DNA from: Hanleya hanleyi
Taxonomy: Eukaryota > Mollusca > Polyplacophora > Lepidopleurida > Hanleyidae
Reading direction: 5' to 3'
DNA: 64,000 bases
NCBI GenBank assembly: GCA_036873755.1
Contig: JAVTVY010020549.1
Span: 1-64,000 of the forward strand
Below are positions 10,900 to 23,155 of the stretch, in pieces. A program made the translations under genes and the position numbers. Positions within the stretch are counted from its first letter, which is position 1. Each line of letters opens with the position of its first letter. Below the pieces are notes generated by a model. That model was not told the origin of the DNA, did no database searches, and saw only the letters and a list, made by a program, of their open reading frames with translations.

Positions 10900-12401
10900 G
10901 GACACGTGTTAATCCCTATATGTACAGATACCACCACCACCACACCTCCACCACCATCACACACCACCACCACCACCACCACCACAATCACCACACACCA
11001 CCACCGCAATTACTCAATCACTCCTCCTCCTTCTCCTCCTCTTTAACACAGGCACACACAGGTAAGTCTACCAGGTAGCCGGATGGAAAACTGGTCCTTA
11101 TCCCCTCCAAGCGCACTCCATTGCACCTCCGAAACTTCCCTTTTTCTACTACTCCCGAGTGTTCTATAAATGGAGCAGGGTTTTCCAGAAAATTACCCGA
11201 AGGGTAAATATATTCCAACGAAGGCTTCACTAGGATACCCCAACCGGTCCATTTGGACCAAAGATGGTTCCCTTGATTGCGCAAACATGTCATTGCCCAC
11301 GCCCAAAATAACATTTTTCGTTACTACTGCTCAACTGCGCATGAGTAGCACGATTCGATTTCCAAAAAAAACATACCATTCGTCGGCTACATGCAGAGTC
11401 CTATAAGATGACATCCCACGCGGTCCATTTGGACCATGGATGGTCCCCTAATATGCCTGCTTTCTATATTACGGCCAGACTGCGCATGTGCAGAATGATG
11501 AAATCGGACTAGACACCAGTCCAATCCGACGCTACTCCAAGAGAACTTCAAAATAGGGCCTCATACGGACCACTCGACCTCAAAACGTCCATTCAAATAC
11601 CTTTTTTCTAATGGGCATGCGCAGATAGACGATATTCCAACCACACACCCATCCAGTTGGGCGCTCCCACAACGAGAGCTTCACACTGATACCTCATACG
11701 ACCCAATCGGGCCATAAGTCCACCTCGACCCCAAAAAGCCCCTTCCAATGCCCTTCTCCCACAACTCCCTGTCTACCCATGCACAGACCAGTCGGATGGT
11801 CCCCCATGAATGCTTCACGTTTACACCTCATACGACCCATTCGGACCACTATGGGACCACGTAGACCTCACATCGTCCATTCAAATATACTTTTCCCACT
11901 GCGCATGCGCAGAATGACGTCAGTTCCACCCCACACCCATCCAGTATGACGCTCCCCCACGACTGTTTCACGATGACACCTCACACGTTCCATGATCCAC
12001 AAGAAAATATGACCACCCCAATATTCCTACCCAATACTCCTTGAGACAGCCGCCAACAGAGTTATTGCCCTGTCAGAGTTATCGTCCTTTGGTCCACAGT
12101 GTATAGATTGCGCTACGATGCTAATTTTCGCATCATCCGGGTGTCGGGAATTTGCCCCCAAAAAAGTAGAAACTGAGATCTCTTGACCTTTGTGCACTTA
12201 AAGAGCAAAATGACACCAGTCCGGTCACTTGACCGGAAGAAACCTTTGGCCACATGCGCACTATACCGGATAATAATGGTGCGCAGGGGTCACGGGTCAC
12301 TTCTGGTCACGTGATCGGACTCAGAGGTCAACTGGTGACAATTTGCTCCCTCTTTAAGTGCCCAAGGTCAAGAGATCTCAATTTCCACTTTCTATACTAC
12401 T
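10900..12401. repeat. Right TIR arm of element A
   Basis: Inverted copy of 6,323-8,100, with the same order of modules running outward: CAC/CTC microsatellites, a CAGGTAAGTCTACC segment, the 150-bp modules with CTGCGCATGTGCAG-type palindromes, GTGCACTTAAAGAG, and the tip ending ATACTACT at 12,401. The arms are clearly diverged, with many substitutions and small indels, so the palindrome is not recent. Confidence 0.75.
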
Positions 12402-13184
12402 GGCAGGCTTCCTTTGAATCCGCCCATGGATGTATTGTTTGTGATCCCGTGTCGAAGAGCAAAAATCGCGAACATTGATTGATTGGCCGAAGTGATAGCA
12501 AATATACCATGAACTTACAGGCTGCCAAGATGAGCTAATGTAGTATTCGCGTTCTACATTACATCGTTCAATAATATATTGATAGAAGAGTAGCTTGCAT
12601 TTCTAATTATCAATATATATGTGAAATTCTTTAAAACGACATACCATAAGCACATATGCTTGTGGTAGATATTTATATCCGTTCTCTTATGAATACACTT
12701 GAATATACATGGAGAAAGTGTTGATAAATAATCATTTCAAAGCCCGTTCCTTCTCATCTGATGAGATCCTTCGGCGATCTCCGGCTTTAAATTTATACAA
12801 GATGAGCGAAGGATAAATATGTACCTTCACTGGATTTGAATAAAACTACTGATAGTTTAAATATTCTAGCCTCACATCAAGTCTGTTGATTTCTGCTCAC
12901 CTCTTGCATATCGCTCCAATATACTACTAATTTTCTAGCATTGTGAGGTGTTCTGAATAGTTATATTCCGGAGTAAACTACCACTTTTCACATAGTAATA
13001 TTCCACAATGACCTGCATGCGGTCTATACAAAATCTATACAAAATCCACTTAGCATTAATACACAGATTTGCTGTGTACCTCTACAGTAATACAATAACA
13101 GTCCTCCGGAAATGCTATCGTGTAAAATAGTTGTTCTCTTTATACAATTTCGGCACATATAACCGCAGATACCCTCTGACGAAC
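12402..13184. other. Interval between elements A and B
   Basis: AT-rich sequence with no recognisable gene, RNA or repeat. It may be intronic if the ependymin-related gene extends this far. Confidence 0.4.
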
Positions 13185-13415
13185 GCTGAGTGAAATTTCA
13201 CTCAGGTAAGAGTCGAAATTCAGCTCACTCAAGCACTGAGTGAAAATTTCACTCAACTTAAGTGATTTCCACTCAATTTGAAGAGGAGACTGTGAGAAAA
13301 TTGAGTGAAAGACACTGCGGATGAATGAGTGGATGAATTTCCACTCTTACTTGAGTGAGCTTTTCACTTAAGCTTTGCTAGAGAGTAAGAGGAGAGCAGG
13401 AGCAACGTTAGTTTT
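13185..13415. repeat. ACTTGAGTGA-rich repeat, copy 1
   Basis: About 230 bp built from short direct and inverted copies of CACTCAA/TTGAGTGA, for example GAGTGAAATTTCACTCA. It ends near GCTAGAGAGTAAGAGGAGAG. A related copy at 36,660-36,900 ends in TTAGAGAGTAGCGTGGAGAG. The two lie outside elements B and C. Confidence 0.6.
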
Positions 13416-13877
13416 TCACATTTTAGATTGAGCGTGAAATGGACGAATCTTTTCGAGCAGAAGACACCAGATGGACAATCATACATGGGGAAGACCGATG
13501 ATGAGTGGTCATTCAGCTTCCATACAGCGCAATTCTAATATTGCTCGGCACACACATCTTCACCATGTCTCCCTTCCACGGGTATTTGGTACACTCAAAG
13601 CCATGGATATCGTACAAAATTTGCTGGAAAACGAATACATCACAACACATTATTGTAGAAACTGGTTATTCACACCTTGATGATAAATATGATCGTAGCA
13701 CGGCACTATCTTTGTATTTTGTGTCTAAGTCCGCTTACCTGCCAAATTGTTGTCGGGATACAATAAAACTATGGAAAACGACTCCGAAATGCTTTTGGGT
13801 AAACAAAATACTTACGAAGCAGTTATACGGATGGGCAAGAGAAAAATCTTGTTTTGCCTGCTTCATTGAAAACTGAC
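13416..13877. other. Left flank of element B
   Basis: ORFs of 69 and 123 codons overlap here in different frames. Neither has a recognisable domain. The last six bases, ACTGAC, are the left target-site duplication of element B. Confidence 0.35.
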
Positions 13878-14109
13878 AGTAGTATATAAAGGACCGATTC
13901 TGTCGGTAAAATGAGGCTCAAAAGTGAGGCTGACGATCACGTGAGGGTCACGGATGACGTCACGATGACGTCACAGATGAACTCACATCCGGTCACGTGA
14001 CATCTGGGTCACTTCCTGTCCCGCAAGAGTGATCTCCCCTTGACCCCAGTGACTGTGAATCTATACGGGGAATGCCTGTATGAGGTATAGGGAAGGTCAT
14101 TTTTTCGTT

Positions 14110-14660
14110 TTTTCTTTTTTTCTTGGGATTCTAATATGGGATTGTGGGGTCTTGTTTTTCTCGTCCCGAGTTGTAGAACACGATGGGAGGGATCTCGAAG
14201 CTAAGCGGTGAATTTTTTTGAAACGTTCAGATAGGCCTGGGTAGGCCCATAAGGTCCGTACTGGGAAACCACTCCTAGCCATTTGCGGTATGGGTTGTGC
14301 GGTCTTGTTTTTCTCGTCTCGAGCTGTAGGACACGATGGGAGAGGTCTCGCAGTTAAGCGGTGAATTTTTTTTTGAAAAGTTCAGTTAGGCCTGGATAGG
14401 CCCATAATGGCTCAGTGGATAGATCCATACAGGGAAGCCCACTCCTAAACATTTGCGGTATGGGTTGTTGGATCTTGTTTTCTTCGCCTCGAGCGGTAGG
14501 ATACGATGGGAGGGGTCTAGAAGTTAAGCGGTTAACTTTTTAAAAAAGTTTAGGTAGGCTTGGATAGGCCCATTCTGGCTCAGTGAATAAGTCCATACTG
14601 GGAAACCCACTCCTGAACATTTGCGGTATGGGATGCGGGATCTTTTTTTCTCGTCTCACC
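14110..14660. repeat. Four-unit tandem module in the left TIR of B
   Basis: GGTCTTGTTTTTCTCGTC-type segments recur at 14,144, 14,297, 14,466 and 14,637 (spacing 153-171 bp). Most are followed by CACGATGGGAG, AAGCGGTGAATTTTTTT and GGCCTGGATAGGCCCATA-like blocks. Element C's TIRs contain two to three units of the same module. Confidence 0.75.
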
Positions 14661-14895
14661 AAGTAGAACACGATGGGAGGGGTCCCGAAGCGATTGGTTG
14701 AATTTTTTTGAAAAAGTCACTGTGCACATGCGCATTGGGCCAGGAGCACGAGGGTGGGTGTTTTGGGATCTGAGGCGACACCTAGTGGTTCGGATGAGGT
14801 CTTATTTTGAAGCTCACGTGGGGGAGCATCCGACTGGGCTAATGTATCGGCGGTTTTCATTATTCTGCGCATGCGCAGTCTGGCCGTAGCATAGG

Positions 14896-15205
14896 TGTAG
14901 TGAGAATAGGTTTTCTCACTCGTCAGTAATAGATTATAACAGACTATTAACGGACATTAGGTCAGTGATGCAGGGGAGACACGTGCTTTATTATTACAAG
15001 AGTTGTCTCCTCTCTCTCTCCCCTTGCTGGAGGGCGCTGATTGCCCTCTAGCCAATGAGAGTAACTCGCGGGCTTGCAAAAGAAGCCAGAGAAGATACTG
15101 GATCTTTGACAGACAAGACGTGAGAGACGACTTCTCTCAGGGTTTTAACCGGCAGGTAAGCCTGTCCACTATACTGGCTAAATCTCTGTAGCTGTAATTA
15201 CTACA
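14896..15205 (+). repeat. 5' LTR
   Basis: 310 bp, starting TGTAGTGAG and ending GTAATTACTACA. It contains an AACCGGCAGGTAAG segment resembling a splice donor. Confidence 0.85.
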
Positions 15206-15225
15206 ATTGGTGATCAGAAGTTAAA
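15206..15225 (+). other. Probable primer-binding site
   Basis: Directly after the 5' LTR comes ATTGGTGATCAGAAG, the expected place and general look of a Gypsy tRNA primer-binding site. I cannot name the tRNA. Confidence 0.4.
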
Positions 15226-18200
15226 ATATCAAGCGTAGAATTGTGATTATTTTTCGACAATTTTTCGCTCGATAGTGAACTGGGCGCAGTATCAGATCGG
15301 CGGCCATTTTGACGTTTTTGAAAAATTTGCGTGTGAAAATCATATTCCCGAGTCCTGACAAATTTGTTGACTGCTACTGACGATTGGGTCGATATAAGCT
15401 GGAAGCTTGTTGCTTTATAGAAGGGGTTTTGTGGAAGTTTGAACTTCCAACGAAATTATGGGATAATTTTTCCTCGTCAGTATGGACACGTTTTTGGGGA
15501 GTTGAACAGCTGTTCAATGGCGGATTTTCCAAAAAGTGCGTAGACTGTCATTAGTTGTTAACTAATGATTATACGGCAATAGTTTTCAAGCTCTGTGCGA
15601 TATATGGTGTGGTTTGACAATGATTTTTTCGTGAATTGAGTCGAGAATTGTCCGTGTTGTATTGTGACGAAAATTGGACCCTTCATAGTCTTTTCTTTCG
15701 CCAGAACGGTTGTATTTGTCATATTTATCTTGGTATAATTTATCGCGAGTGAAGCGGGGTTATTTTGAACTACCACAGTTTACAATTTGGTTTGAGTTCG
15801 CGTTCCGTTTGAAAATTTTGCGAGTTTACTGACACGTTGTTGTTGTTCATTTGGAACAACAACAACAACGACAGTAACTTGAAGGGTAACATTCGGGAAT
15901 AAAAAGGAATAGGATTGTAATTGTTTAGGTTGGTTAGACGGCCAGTATAGCGGGCAAACTTGGCTGCTGGTTGCCTTCAATATTGCACCTTAGATTTAGC
16001 TAGAGTTTTGTATGATTTGGTGAATTTTGATGTATTTTTTTTTTCTGAGATAGTATTTGGTAGGGGAAATTAGGAGTAGAAGTTGGGATAAAGGTTTTGA
16101 CAGGTGCAATATTTGAATGTTTATATGTTAATGTTTGTGTTTGTGTTGTCATGTATGTGTACCGGTTCTGTTTGTGTGTCCATATGTGTATTTTTGTGTT
16201 TTGTTCATAGCCCTGTCCCATGATAATTCTATTTTGTATGTGCTCAGTGGTTGTGTTGGTAATGTTGGGGTTTTTGGAGAAGATTTTGAGCATGGAATGA
16301 AGTTTTAGTGACTGAACGCGGTCAGATTAGTCATTTCCTTTCGGTTCGGTGATTGAGTTTGGGGTACAGGGTCAGGATCAGTCGTGCCGTTGACAAATTC
16401 TGGTTCAGATGCAAGATTGGTATTTGCGTCATTAATTTTTCTTTTTCTTTTGTGACCTGAATTTGTCATTCTTGCTGTGTCACTGGTGAAGTTTTGCACG
16501 GTTGTCTTATTGGGACTTGTTCGTGGGAGTCTATAGCACTGTCAATTTCTGTTGGCTATTTTTCACTGGTGTGGTCGACTTAAAATGTATAGTTGACTTT
16601 TCCGGTGGTCAGTTTTTGTGAATTTAATTGGGACATTCACTGAAAATCTATGGTTTAAGGCTAGAGTTCAATTTAGTAATTTTTGGAATTCGCCCAATTT
16701 CATTGTCAAGTTCATCTGGCTATTGCCTGGTAGCTATTGCGCGAGGGATTAGCTGGTGCTTACAGTGAATGTGGGGATTTTCTCTCATTTGATTGAAATT
16801 CTTGCTAGCTATGGCATAGAACATTCAAATTAATGTTTCAATAGATTTGCTAATTATTGGTATCTAGTTTGGTTTTTTTGGACTTGGTCAAAATTTATCC
16901 TCATGGCTTGGCTACTAACTTCGTGGCTTTTCGTGAGGTGTTACTTGTGGCTGAATGCTACCTGTGAGTTTACATAGCGAATACATAAATTGCTGGTGTT
17001 CATGCTGATTTGGTGAGTTACACTGTACAAATTGAATTGACCTCCTATTCTGTGGTGGTCAATATACACTGTAAACCTTGATGGTGTACTCAATGGTGAC
17101 TTACACTGTAAAACGGGTGAGTGGTCAGTGTTGCTGAAATACACTCAGTATTTTGGGAATAATAAATTTTGTGTTTAAATAAATGGTCAATATTTTGGTG
17201 GTGGGATGTTAACAAACTTGTACCATATTTAATCAGATTTTGATCTGGTGGATGTGGTTGATTGTTTGATGTTTATTACACCACAAACTCTGATTGTATT
17301 TTGAGATTTGAGTGTTGACATATCAACACTGCACTCAATTTGATTGTGGTCTGGTGGTGTTAAGTGGCACCATCTGATTTTGATTGAGAGTTTAGTGTTT
17401 ATTCAAACACACATTCTTGGGTTTACTTTGAAGAAAAGAAAAAAAATTCTTTTGAGTGTTGACATATCGGCGCTACACTCAATTATATTGTGGTCTGGTG
17501 GTGTTAAGTGGCACCATCTGATTTTGGTTGAGTGATTAGTGTTTATTAAAACACACTCTTACATTTAGTTGAAGAAAAAAATAAATAAATAAAAACAATT
17601 GGTGTAGCATCAACATTGCACCCGATTAGAGTGTAATCGGGTATTGTTGGGCAACACCTATTTTGGGAACATTTGAAGGGCATTTATTAAATAGGCAACC
17701 ATAATTTAGTGGTTGCAAAATGCCAACTGTGTGAGTTTTTATCCTATTTATTTTGGGAAATAGACTTTGATCGTTGATAACTAGGTCACATTTGGTATTG
17801 ATTGACACCATTTGATGATTGTTTAGTATTCAACACCCATACTATTGAGCCATTAGGCACTAACTGGGCTACTAGCGACAGCTATTATTTTGTATTTTAT
17901 TTGGCTTGGTTTGTTTCTAGTTTTTGGACTTCACAGGGAAGTAGCAACAACGCGTTGACTGCGGTAACGCGTGATGCACTTGTTTTGAAGGTCTTGTTCT
18001 TTTTCATTGTTCCTGATGGGTTTGAGTTGAATAAGCACACTAGAACGCATTGACTGCGGTAACGTGTGTGCGTTCAGCTCGTAAGTGCTTCATTTTTTCA
18101 TTTGTTTCAGTGAGTTTCTGAAGTGGAAACTCACTGAGTGTGAGTAGTTGACACAACTACTTATTTCTGCTTTATACAGAAAACAGAATTTATTGTACAG

Positions 18201-18438
18201 CCATTGCTGTCAAGTTGGTTTACCGGTAAATTTTGAGCTGCGCATTTCATTTTTCCTGCAGCTTGGTTGGAATTTATTGTAGCTAGATTTGTACCATTGG
18301 AGGCGAGTCTGGTTGATAGTATTTTGGCAAATCAAGTAAGGCAGGTAAATTTATTTCATGGCAGCCATTTTGGAAGTGAGTATTGCAGTTTATTGAATAT
18401 TTTCATTTACATTTTTGTGGAGTCTCGCAATTCACACC
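15226..18438 (+). other. Long untranslated leader of the LTR element
   Basis: No coding ORF. It contains a GTTGTTGTTGTT...AACAACAACAAC hairpin at about 15,838-15,872. It also has a tandem repeat of about 140 bp at 17,210-17,600, sharing TCTGGTGGTGTTAAGTGGC and ACACTCAATT. The length (3.2 kb) suggests packaging or expansion sequence. Confidence 0.6.
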
Positions 18439-19952
18439 ATGACAGAACTGGTACCAGTAGACATATTGACGGCACGTATTGAACAAGTCAATGAGAATTC
18501 CTTGATGGAGAATTCTCTTATTGGTGGGGTAGATGGTTCCAATTGTCCCGAGTATGTTTCAGAATTAATTGAAAAACATGTAGGGGAATTGCGAACTGAG
18601 ATGGAAAATCACATACAAAATTTAAGGGGGGAAAGGGAATCTGTTGTTAAGAGTCTCTCTCAGAGCTTGCGAGAATGTGTTAACAAGATCGGTCAGCTGG
18701 TATCTAACGAGGGTGAATGTGTTGCCAGAATCGATCAGCTGGCAACTAACAAGAAAGAATGTATTACCAAAATTGGTCAGCTGGTATCTAACCAGGAGGG
18801 GATCTCTGAGTGCCTGAGAGATTGTGTTCATAAGGTTTGTAAATTGGAAAACTGGGTGGGAGCGGAATTGACAGGGGTGAATACTCAGTTGGGAACAATT
18901 GGGGAACAACTTGGACTGATAATGACAATGACGCAGGGCCACGGGACTAGTCCAATGGTTAGAGGGGTGGGGGCTGATGCTAGTTCAGTGCAAGCTGGTG
19001 GCAGTGCGGTTAGGCTGACAACGGGTAATGATGAGCAGGAAAATTTGTCTGTGGTCAATGTTGTGCAAACGCCGGGGTTGGGGGGTGGGGAATGCAATGC
19101 TGGTGAGGGTGCCCAGCATGCACATTATATGGATGCAGGAGTGGTGAATGCTTGTGAGGGGTCAGGGCATCATGAGAGGGTGGAGCACCTTTCTGTGCCC
19201 ATCTCTGACCCTTTCGTTCCTTCACATAGTAAGGTTGGGGAGGGGCACAAAGGTAGCCATTCCTCTCCATCCATTAATCATTCTGGCATTGCTCATGGTC
19301 AGGAGGACAAGGGAGATAATTTAATAGGGTCAAATGTTTCGCAGCCTATCCGGCAACATAAAGCGAATTTGAGATTGCGTAGACTTCTCCGTGGTCCTCC
19401 ACCAGAACGCTGGCGTAGCCGTAGCCCTTTAACCTCACGTGGCCGTAGCCCCTCAGCATCACCTTTTACACGTAGTAGCAGCCGTCCAATTCCGAAAACA
19501 TTAGTTTTTTTTCCGGCGATGCCAAAGGTTGGTCGCCGTTTAAGATTAAATTTGAATTAGAAGCTCAAGATCGGAAGTGGAGCAAGGCAAAATCTCTAAA
19601 GCGTTTGACTGAGTGCATGCATGGCAAGGCCATCGAGTATTACTCTTTCTTACCGAAAGCAGTTTGTCATTCTTTCGATGAGCTGTTTGAAGCCTTAGAC
19701 AAACGGTATGGCGATCTCGAGCCTCCTCAAGCAATCCGGCATCGGTTGCAGGTGGAGGAGCGAGGGGCCGATGACACTTTGGCTGATTTTGCTTATAGGT
19801 GTGTTGATTTAGCTGTGAAGGGGTATCCGGGGGCTCCACGTGAGTTAGTCGAATCGATAGCCATGGAGCAATTTTTCAAAGGTTGTCATGAACCACAGGC
19901 TGTAGTTTTGTTTGCTGTGGAGAAAGACCCAAAACTATTCAGGATGCGTTGA
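18439..19952 (+). pseudogene. gag: Gypsy-like Gag, frameshifted
   Basis: The first ATG at 18,439 opens MTELVPVDILTARIEQ. Residues about 50-170 form a coiled-coil-like region with an internal repeat (KIGQLVSNEGEC / RIDQLATNKKEC / KIGQLVSNQEG). A Gly/Ser-rich linker and an Arg-Ser-rich stretch follow. The frame shifts at a run of eight T (19,505-19,512); beyond it, in another frame, is a typical Gypsy capsid domain with LTECMHGKAIEYY and a long helical region ending at 19,952. A second shift near 19,930 and an in-frame TAA near 19,975 separate it from the zinc-knuckle/protease part. Gag would form the retroelement particle. The lesions could be mutation or, at the T run, assembly error. Confidence 0.8.
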
Positions 19953-19987
19953 CATGTGTGAACTCCTCACTGTAAAATCATCAAGCT

Positions 19988-20704
19988 TTGAATGTAGCAG
20001 GGGTCCGTCTAGTTTCCACGGAAATCAAGTCTGTGGGAGGGGATTTTTTACGAGAGGGTCGGGGTGAGTCTCCAGTGAGACTCGTTACTTCTCCCAAGCT
20101 ACCGGTAGCCCTTGAAGCCCCTATTAACAGAGTTACCTGTTACTCGTGTGGACAAAATGGACATAAGAGCTTCCGATGTCCCCAAATACGATGCCGTCTT
20201 TGTCGCCAATTAGGGCACATAAGTCGAAGTTGCCCCGTTCGCACTAATCTTGATGGGTTGGTTACCACGGGAGGACCTGCCTTGTCAGGTGGTGCCGGGT
20301 TGACTGCTGCCGTTAGAGGCGTTACCGTGTCTGGGGCTCGGAAGGGGGCAATGGTAGTTCCGGTCAGGGTCGGGTCCGTTCCAGTGAGTGCGATAGTGGA
20401 TACTGCTTCTCGGGTAACAGTGATGAGTCCGGAATTATTTGGAAAGTTAGGGCTTACGGGACTGTCATCCACTCCCATTAAGCTAACTGGTGCATTTCAG
20501 GGTACGGCCAGTATGGGAATGTTGGTTCGACAGGTTCCCCTTTCCATTGCAGGGTTTAACTGTTTTGGAGACATGATTGTAGCCCCGGTGGTTCAGGATT
20601 TGTTACTGGGCTCTGACTTTCTGTCCGCTTATGGCTGTGTCGCTGACTTTAGGAAGAAGGCCCTGGTTATTGGGAACATGGGGGTTCCTGCAGTAAAATG
20701 TTAA
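19988..20704 (+). CDS. Nucleocapsid zinc knuckles plus retropepsin
   Basis: This open segment lacks an ATG of its own and is the continuation of Gag. Two CCHC knuckles lie side by side (CYSCGQNGHKSFRC and CRLCRQLGHISRSC), spaced C-x2-C-x4-H-x4-C; they bind RNA. About 60 residues on is an aspartic protease domain with the active-site triad in AIVDTASRVTVM (DTA instead of the usual DTG or DSG) and the C-terminal hydrophobic block LLGSDFLSAYG. It should cleave the Gag polyprotein. It stops at 20,702-20,704 and nothing RT-like follows, whereas autonomous Gypsy elements continue into RT. Confidence 0.8.
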   Translation: MNVAGVRLVSTEIKSVGGDFLREGRGESPVRLVTSPKLPVALEAPINRVTCYSCGQNGHKSFRCPQIRCRLCRQLGHISRSCPVRTNLDGLVTTGGPALSGGAGLTAAVRGVTVSGARKGAMVVPVRVGSVPVSAIVDTASRVTVMSPELFGKLGLTGLSSTPIKLTGAFQGTASMGMLVRQVPLSIAGFNCFGDMIVAPVVQDLLLGSDFLSAYGCVADFRKKALVIGNMGVPAVKC

Positions 20705-22868
20705 TGCATGATGACCGGTTTGGACAGTGCTTCAGTTTAGTTCTCTTTTAGCATTGGTAATGTTAGGGGGCAATGCAGATTGACAGTGGGCATTGGCATG
20801 TGGTGCCATCTAGCACACTGGTTTGAGTTGATTTTGATGTTGATGTCTTTGTATTTTGATGTAGGTGATGTGGCATTTTGGTTTGATGTTGTGTAGGTTG
20901 TTCTTTTTGGGGGGAAAGATAAAAAAATGATAAAATGTCTGACAAGAAATCTGTGATATGTGTGGATGTTGAATAGTGATGTGGGGTGTTGGATAATGGT
21001 GTGTTGGTTGATTTGTGATGTGTGGGCCTACATTTTAGAATGATCATTTTTGGCAGATTGAGTGTTCAGTAGAGTGTGGTGTGTGTACCTATTTTAGAAC
21101 AGTTGGTGTGTTGGGAGAACATGTGATGTGTGTTGGAAAAATGTGCAGTGTGTGTTGCGTGGTTGTGTGATGGAGATATGTTCAACTTTTTAGGGGGTTA
21201 GGAGAAAGGCTCGAGTGAAAGTGGAGTGAATGGGGTTGTGGAATGGTGGTTTGGGTTAAATTTTATCTGTGGGTTCAACCCTCACGGTTGGCACATCATT
21301 CGGCAATGGCTGAATGGTGTTAAATGTAAGTTACTTGGATGCTACAAGAGTTTTTGCCGAGGAGAGTGCGAATTGTGAGGGATGATTTAGCAAGGGGAGA
21401 GAATGACGGGGCAGTCTATGTTGGAGACACAGGGCCAGGGGAGTTTGTGGCCACAACTCTGCTTGTGTCTTCTCTATGGAAGCCCCAGTGAGATATGTGC
21501 CGGTGTTTGTCATCCCGGTTTAAATTTAATGAATCAGGGTCCGAAATAAAAGTCAGACATCGGACAAGCCTTGACCTTGTTTGGTAAAGTGCTCGCTGTG
21601 AAGCACTATGTCTGATCAAATTCGGGGATCATTTTGGATATGTTTATTCAGACCTTGGCTAATTGATCATTGGCAATGCGGTAACATTAGCAACGCAGTG
21701 CACTTCTGTTCAATGGATTCCGATATTCCTTCTGGTTCTGCAGCTTCATCCACATGTTGAGTTGACGTGTTAGCGGCACCTTGTGCACGGGTGTTTCACA
21801 TGCGTTGATTCTTCATGTTTGTGTCTCTGTTGATGAATACAGAGGATACTGGTTTCCTGAAGCCTTGAGCTATATGAGTAGTCCCACAATGTATGGAGGA
21901 CTGACAGGTAGTTACTGTTTTAGTCAGACTATGTTCGCTAGCCAGTCACTCAACGATTGAGAGACTGAATGTCTTGCAGTTATTGCCTAAGTCAGACTAT
22001 TCTTGATGGGATATCTGATATAGCCAGTCCCTCAATTTAGGAGAGTCTGGCAGTTACTTTTTGATCAGCCCGTTTCTTGACAGGCTATATATTGTAGCCA
22101 GTCTTTCAATTTATCTGGGACTGATAGGTTTTCAAACTGAGCAAGCTCTCAACGAGTGCTGACAGTCTAAAAGTTATTGTCGCTATTGTCTTTAGTCAAA
22201 ACTTGATAGACTGTCTGATATAGTCAGTCCCTCAATGTAGGAGAGTCTGGCAATTACTTCATTAGTCAGTCTGTTTCTTGACAGGCTGCATAGTGTAGCC
22301 AGTCTCTCAGTTTAAGAGGGGCTGACAGATTATAAAATGTCAGGTGCATTTTGCCAAACATATTTTTGGACTGTCTGATATAGTCAGTCCCTCAATTTAG
22401 GAGAGTCTGGCAAGTATTTCCTTAGTCAGTCTGTTTCTTGACAGGCTGTATAGTGTAGCCAGCCTCTCAATTTAAGAGGGGCTGACAGATTATAAAATTG
22501 AGTGAGCTCTTAATTTGTGAGGGGAAGGGGAGGTTGGGGGGAAAGGTAGATTCCAGAGTGAGTCGGACTGGTACCAAAAGTGGGCCAGTTCGCTCCAGCT
22601 CCTTTGGATCTCCTTGGGGGAAATTAGAGGTCTGCTGAAAAATCGACCTGAGGGTTGGGGTTAGAGATCAGCTTCCATGATCTGGGGTTGGGTATTTTAT
22701 TGTCGGACTAATTTTACGTAGAGTTTTCTTAGGTTATGTCTGGTTTTTAGCCCAGTTCAAAGTAGAGAAAGCTTTAGGTACAGCTCCGTACTTTTATGGT
22801 ATGTTTTTTTTATCATTGAGAATACTTTGCTGGAGTTTTAGACTCTGTCAGTTGCTGGTATGCCCTTC
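20705..22868 (+). other. Noncoding 3' interior of the LTR element
   Basis: The region where RT, RNase H and integrase should be is GT-rich and has no long ORF. At about 21,900-22,500 there are degenerate tandem repeats: TAGCCAGTC/TAGTCAGTC plus CTCAATTTAGGAGAGTCTGG and CTTGACAGGCTGTATAGTG blocks, repeated three to four times. Confidence 0.7.
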
Positions 22869-22870
22869 CC

Positions 22871-22891
22871 CAAAAAGAAAAGGGAGAAGGG
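22871..22891 (+). other. Polypurine tract
   Basis: A-rich and G-rich purine run (AAAAAGAAAAGGGAGAAGG) ending at the first base of the 3' LTR. It is the plus-strand primer site. Confidence 0.8.
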
Positions 22892-23155
22892 TGTAGTGAG
22901 AATAGGTTTTCTCACTTGTCAGTAATAGATTATAACAGACTATTAACGGACATTAGGTCAGTGATGCAGGGGAGACAAGTGCTTTATTATTACAAGAGTT
23001 GTCTCCTCTCTCTCTCCCCTTGGTAGAGGGCGCTGATTGCCCTCTAGCCAATGAGAGTAACTCGCGGGCTTGCAAAAGAAGCCAGAGAAGATACTGGACC
23101 TTTGACAGACAAGACGTGACAGACGACTTCTCTCAGGGTTTTAACCGGCAGGTAA

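Larger units (their letters stand above)
6323..12401. mobile_element. Element A: palindromic Polinton-derived element
   Basis: A 6,079-bp element whose two halves are inverted copies of each other. Both tips read AGTAGTATAGAAAGTG on their inward strand. Matching landmarks run symmetrically inward: the TTTGTGCACTTAA block, a GGTCATTTTTTT block, about 150-bp tandem modules, GTGAG/CTCAC microsatellites, a zinc-finger pseudogene, ACGCC repeats, then a loop of roughly 100 bp near 9,410-9,510. Flanking hexamers are CGCAGA and GGCAGG (4 of 6 match), a possible decayed target duplication. No polymerase, integrase, ATPase or capsid gene is present. The Polinton link rests on the tips shared with element B, TIR modules shared with element C and the zinc-finger gene type. 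Confidence 0.75.

Noticed and set aside
13471..13876. Overlapping ORFs of 69 and 123 codons beside element B
   Set aside because: They overlap in different frames, lack any domain and end at the element boundary.
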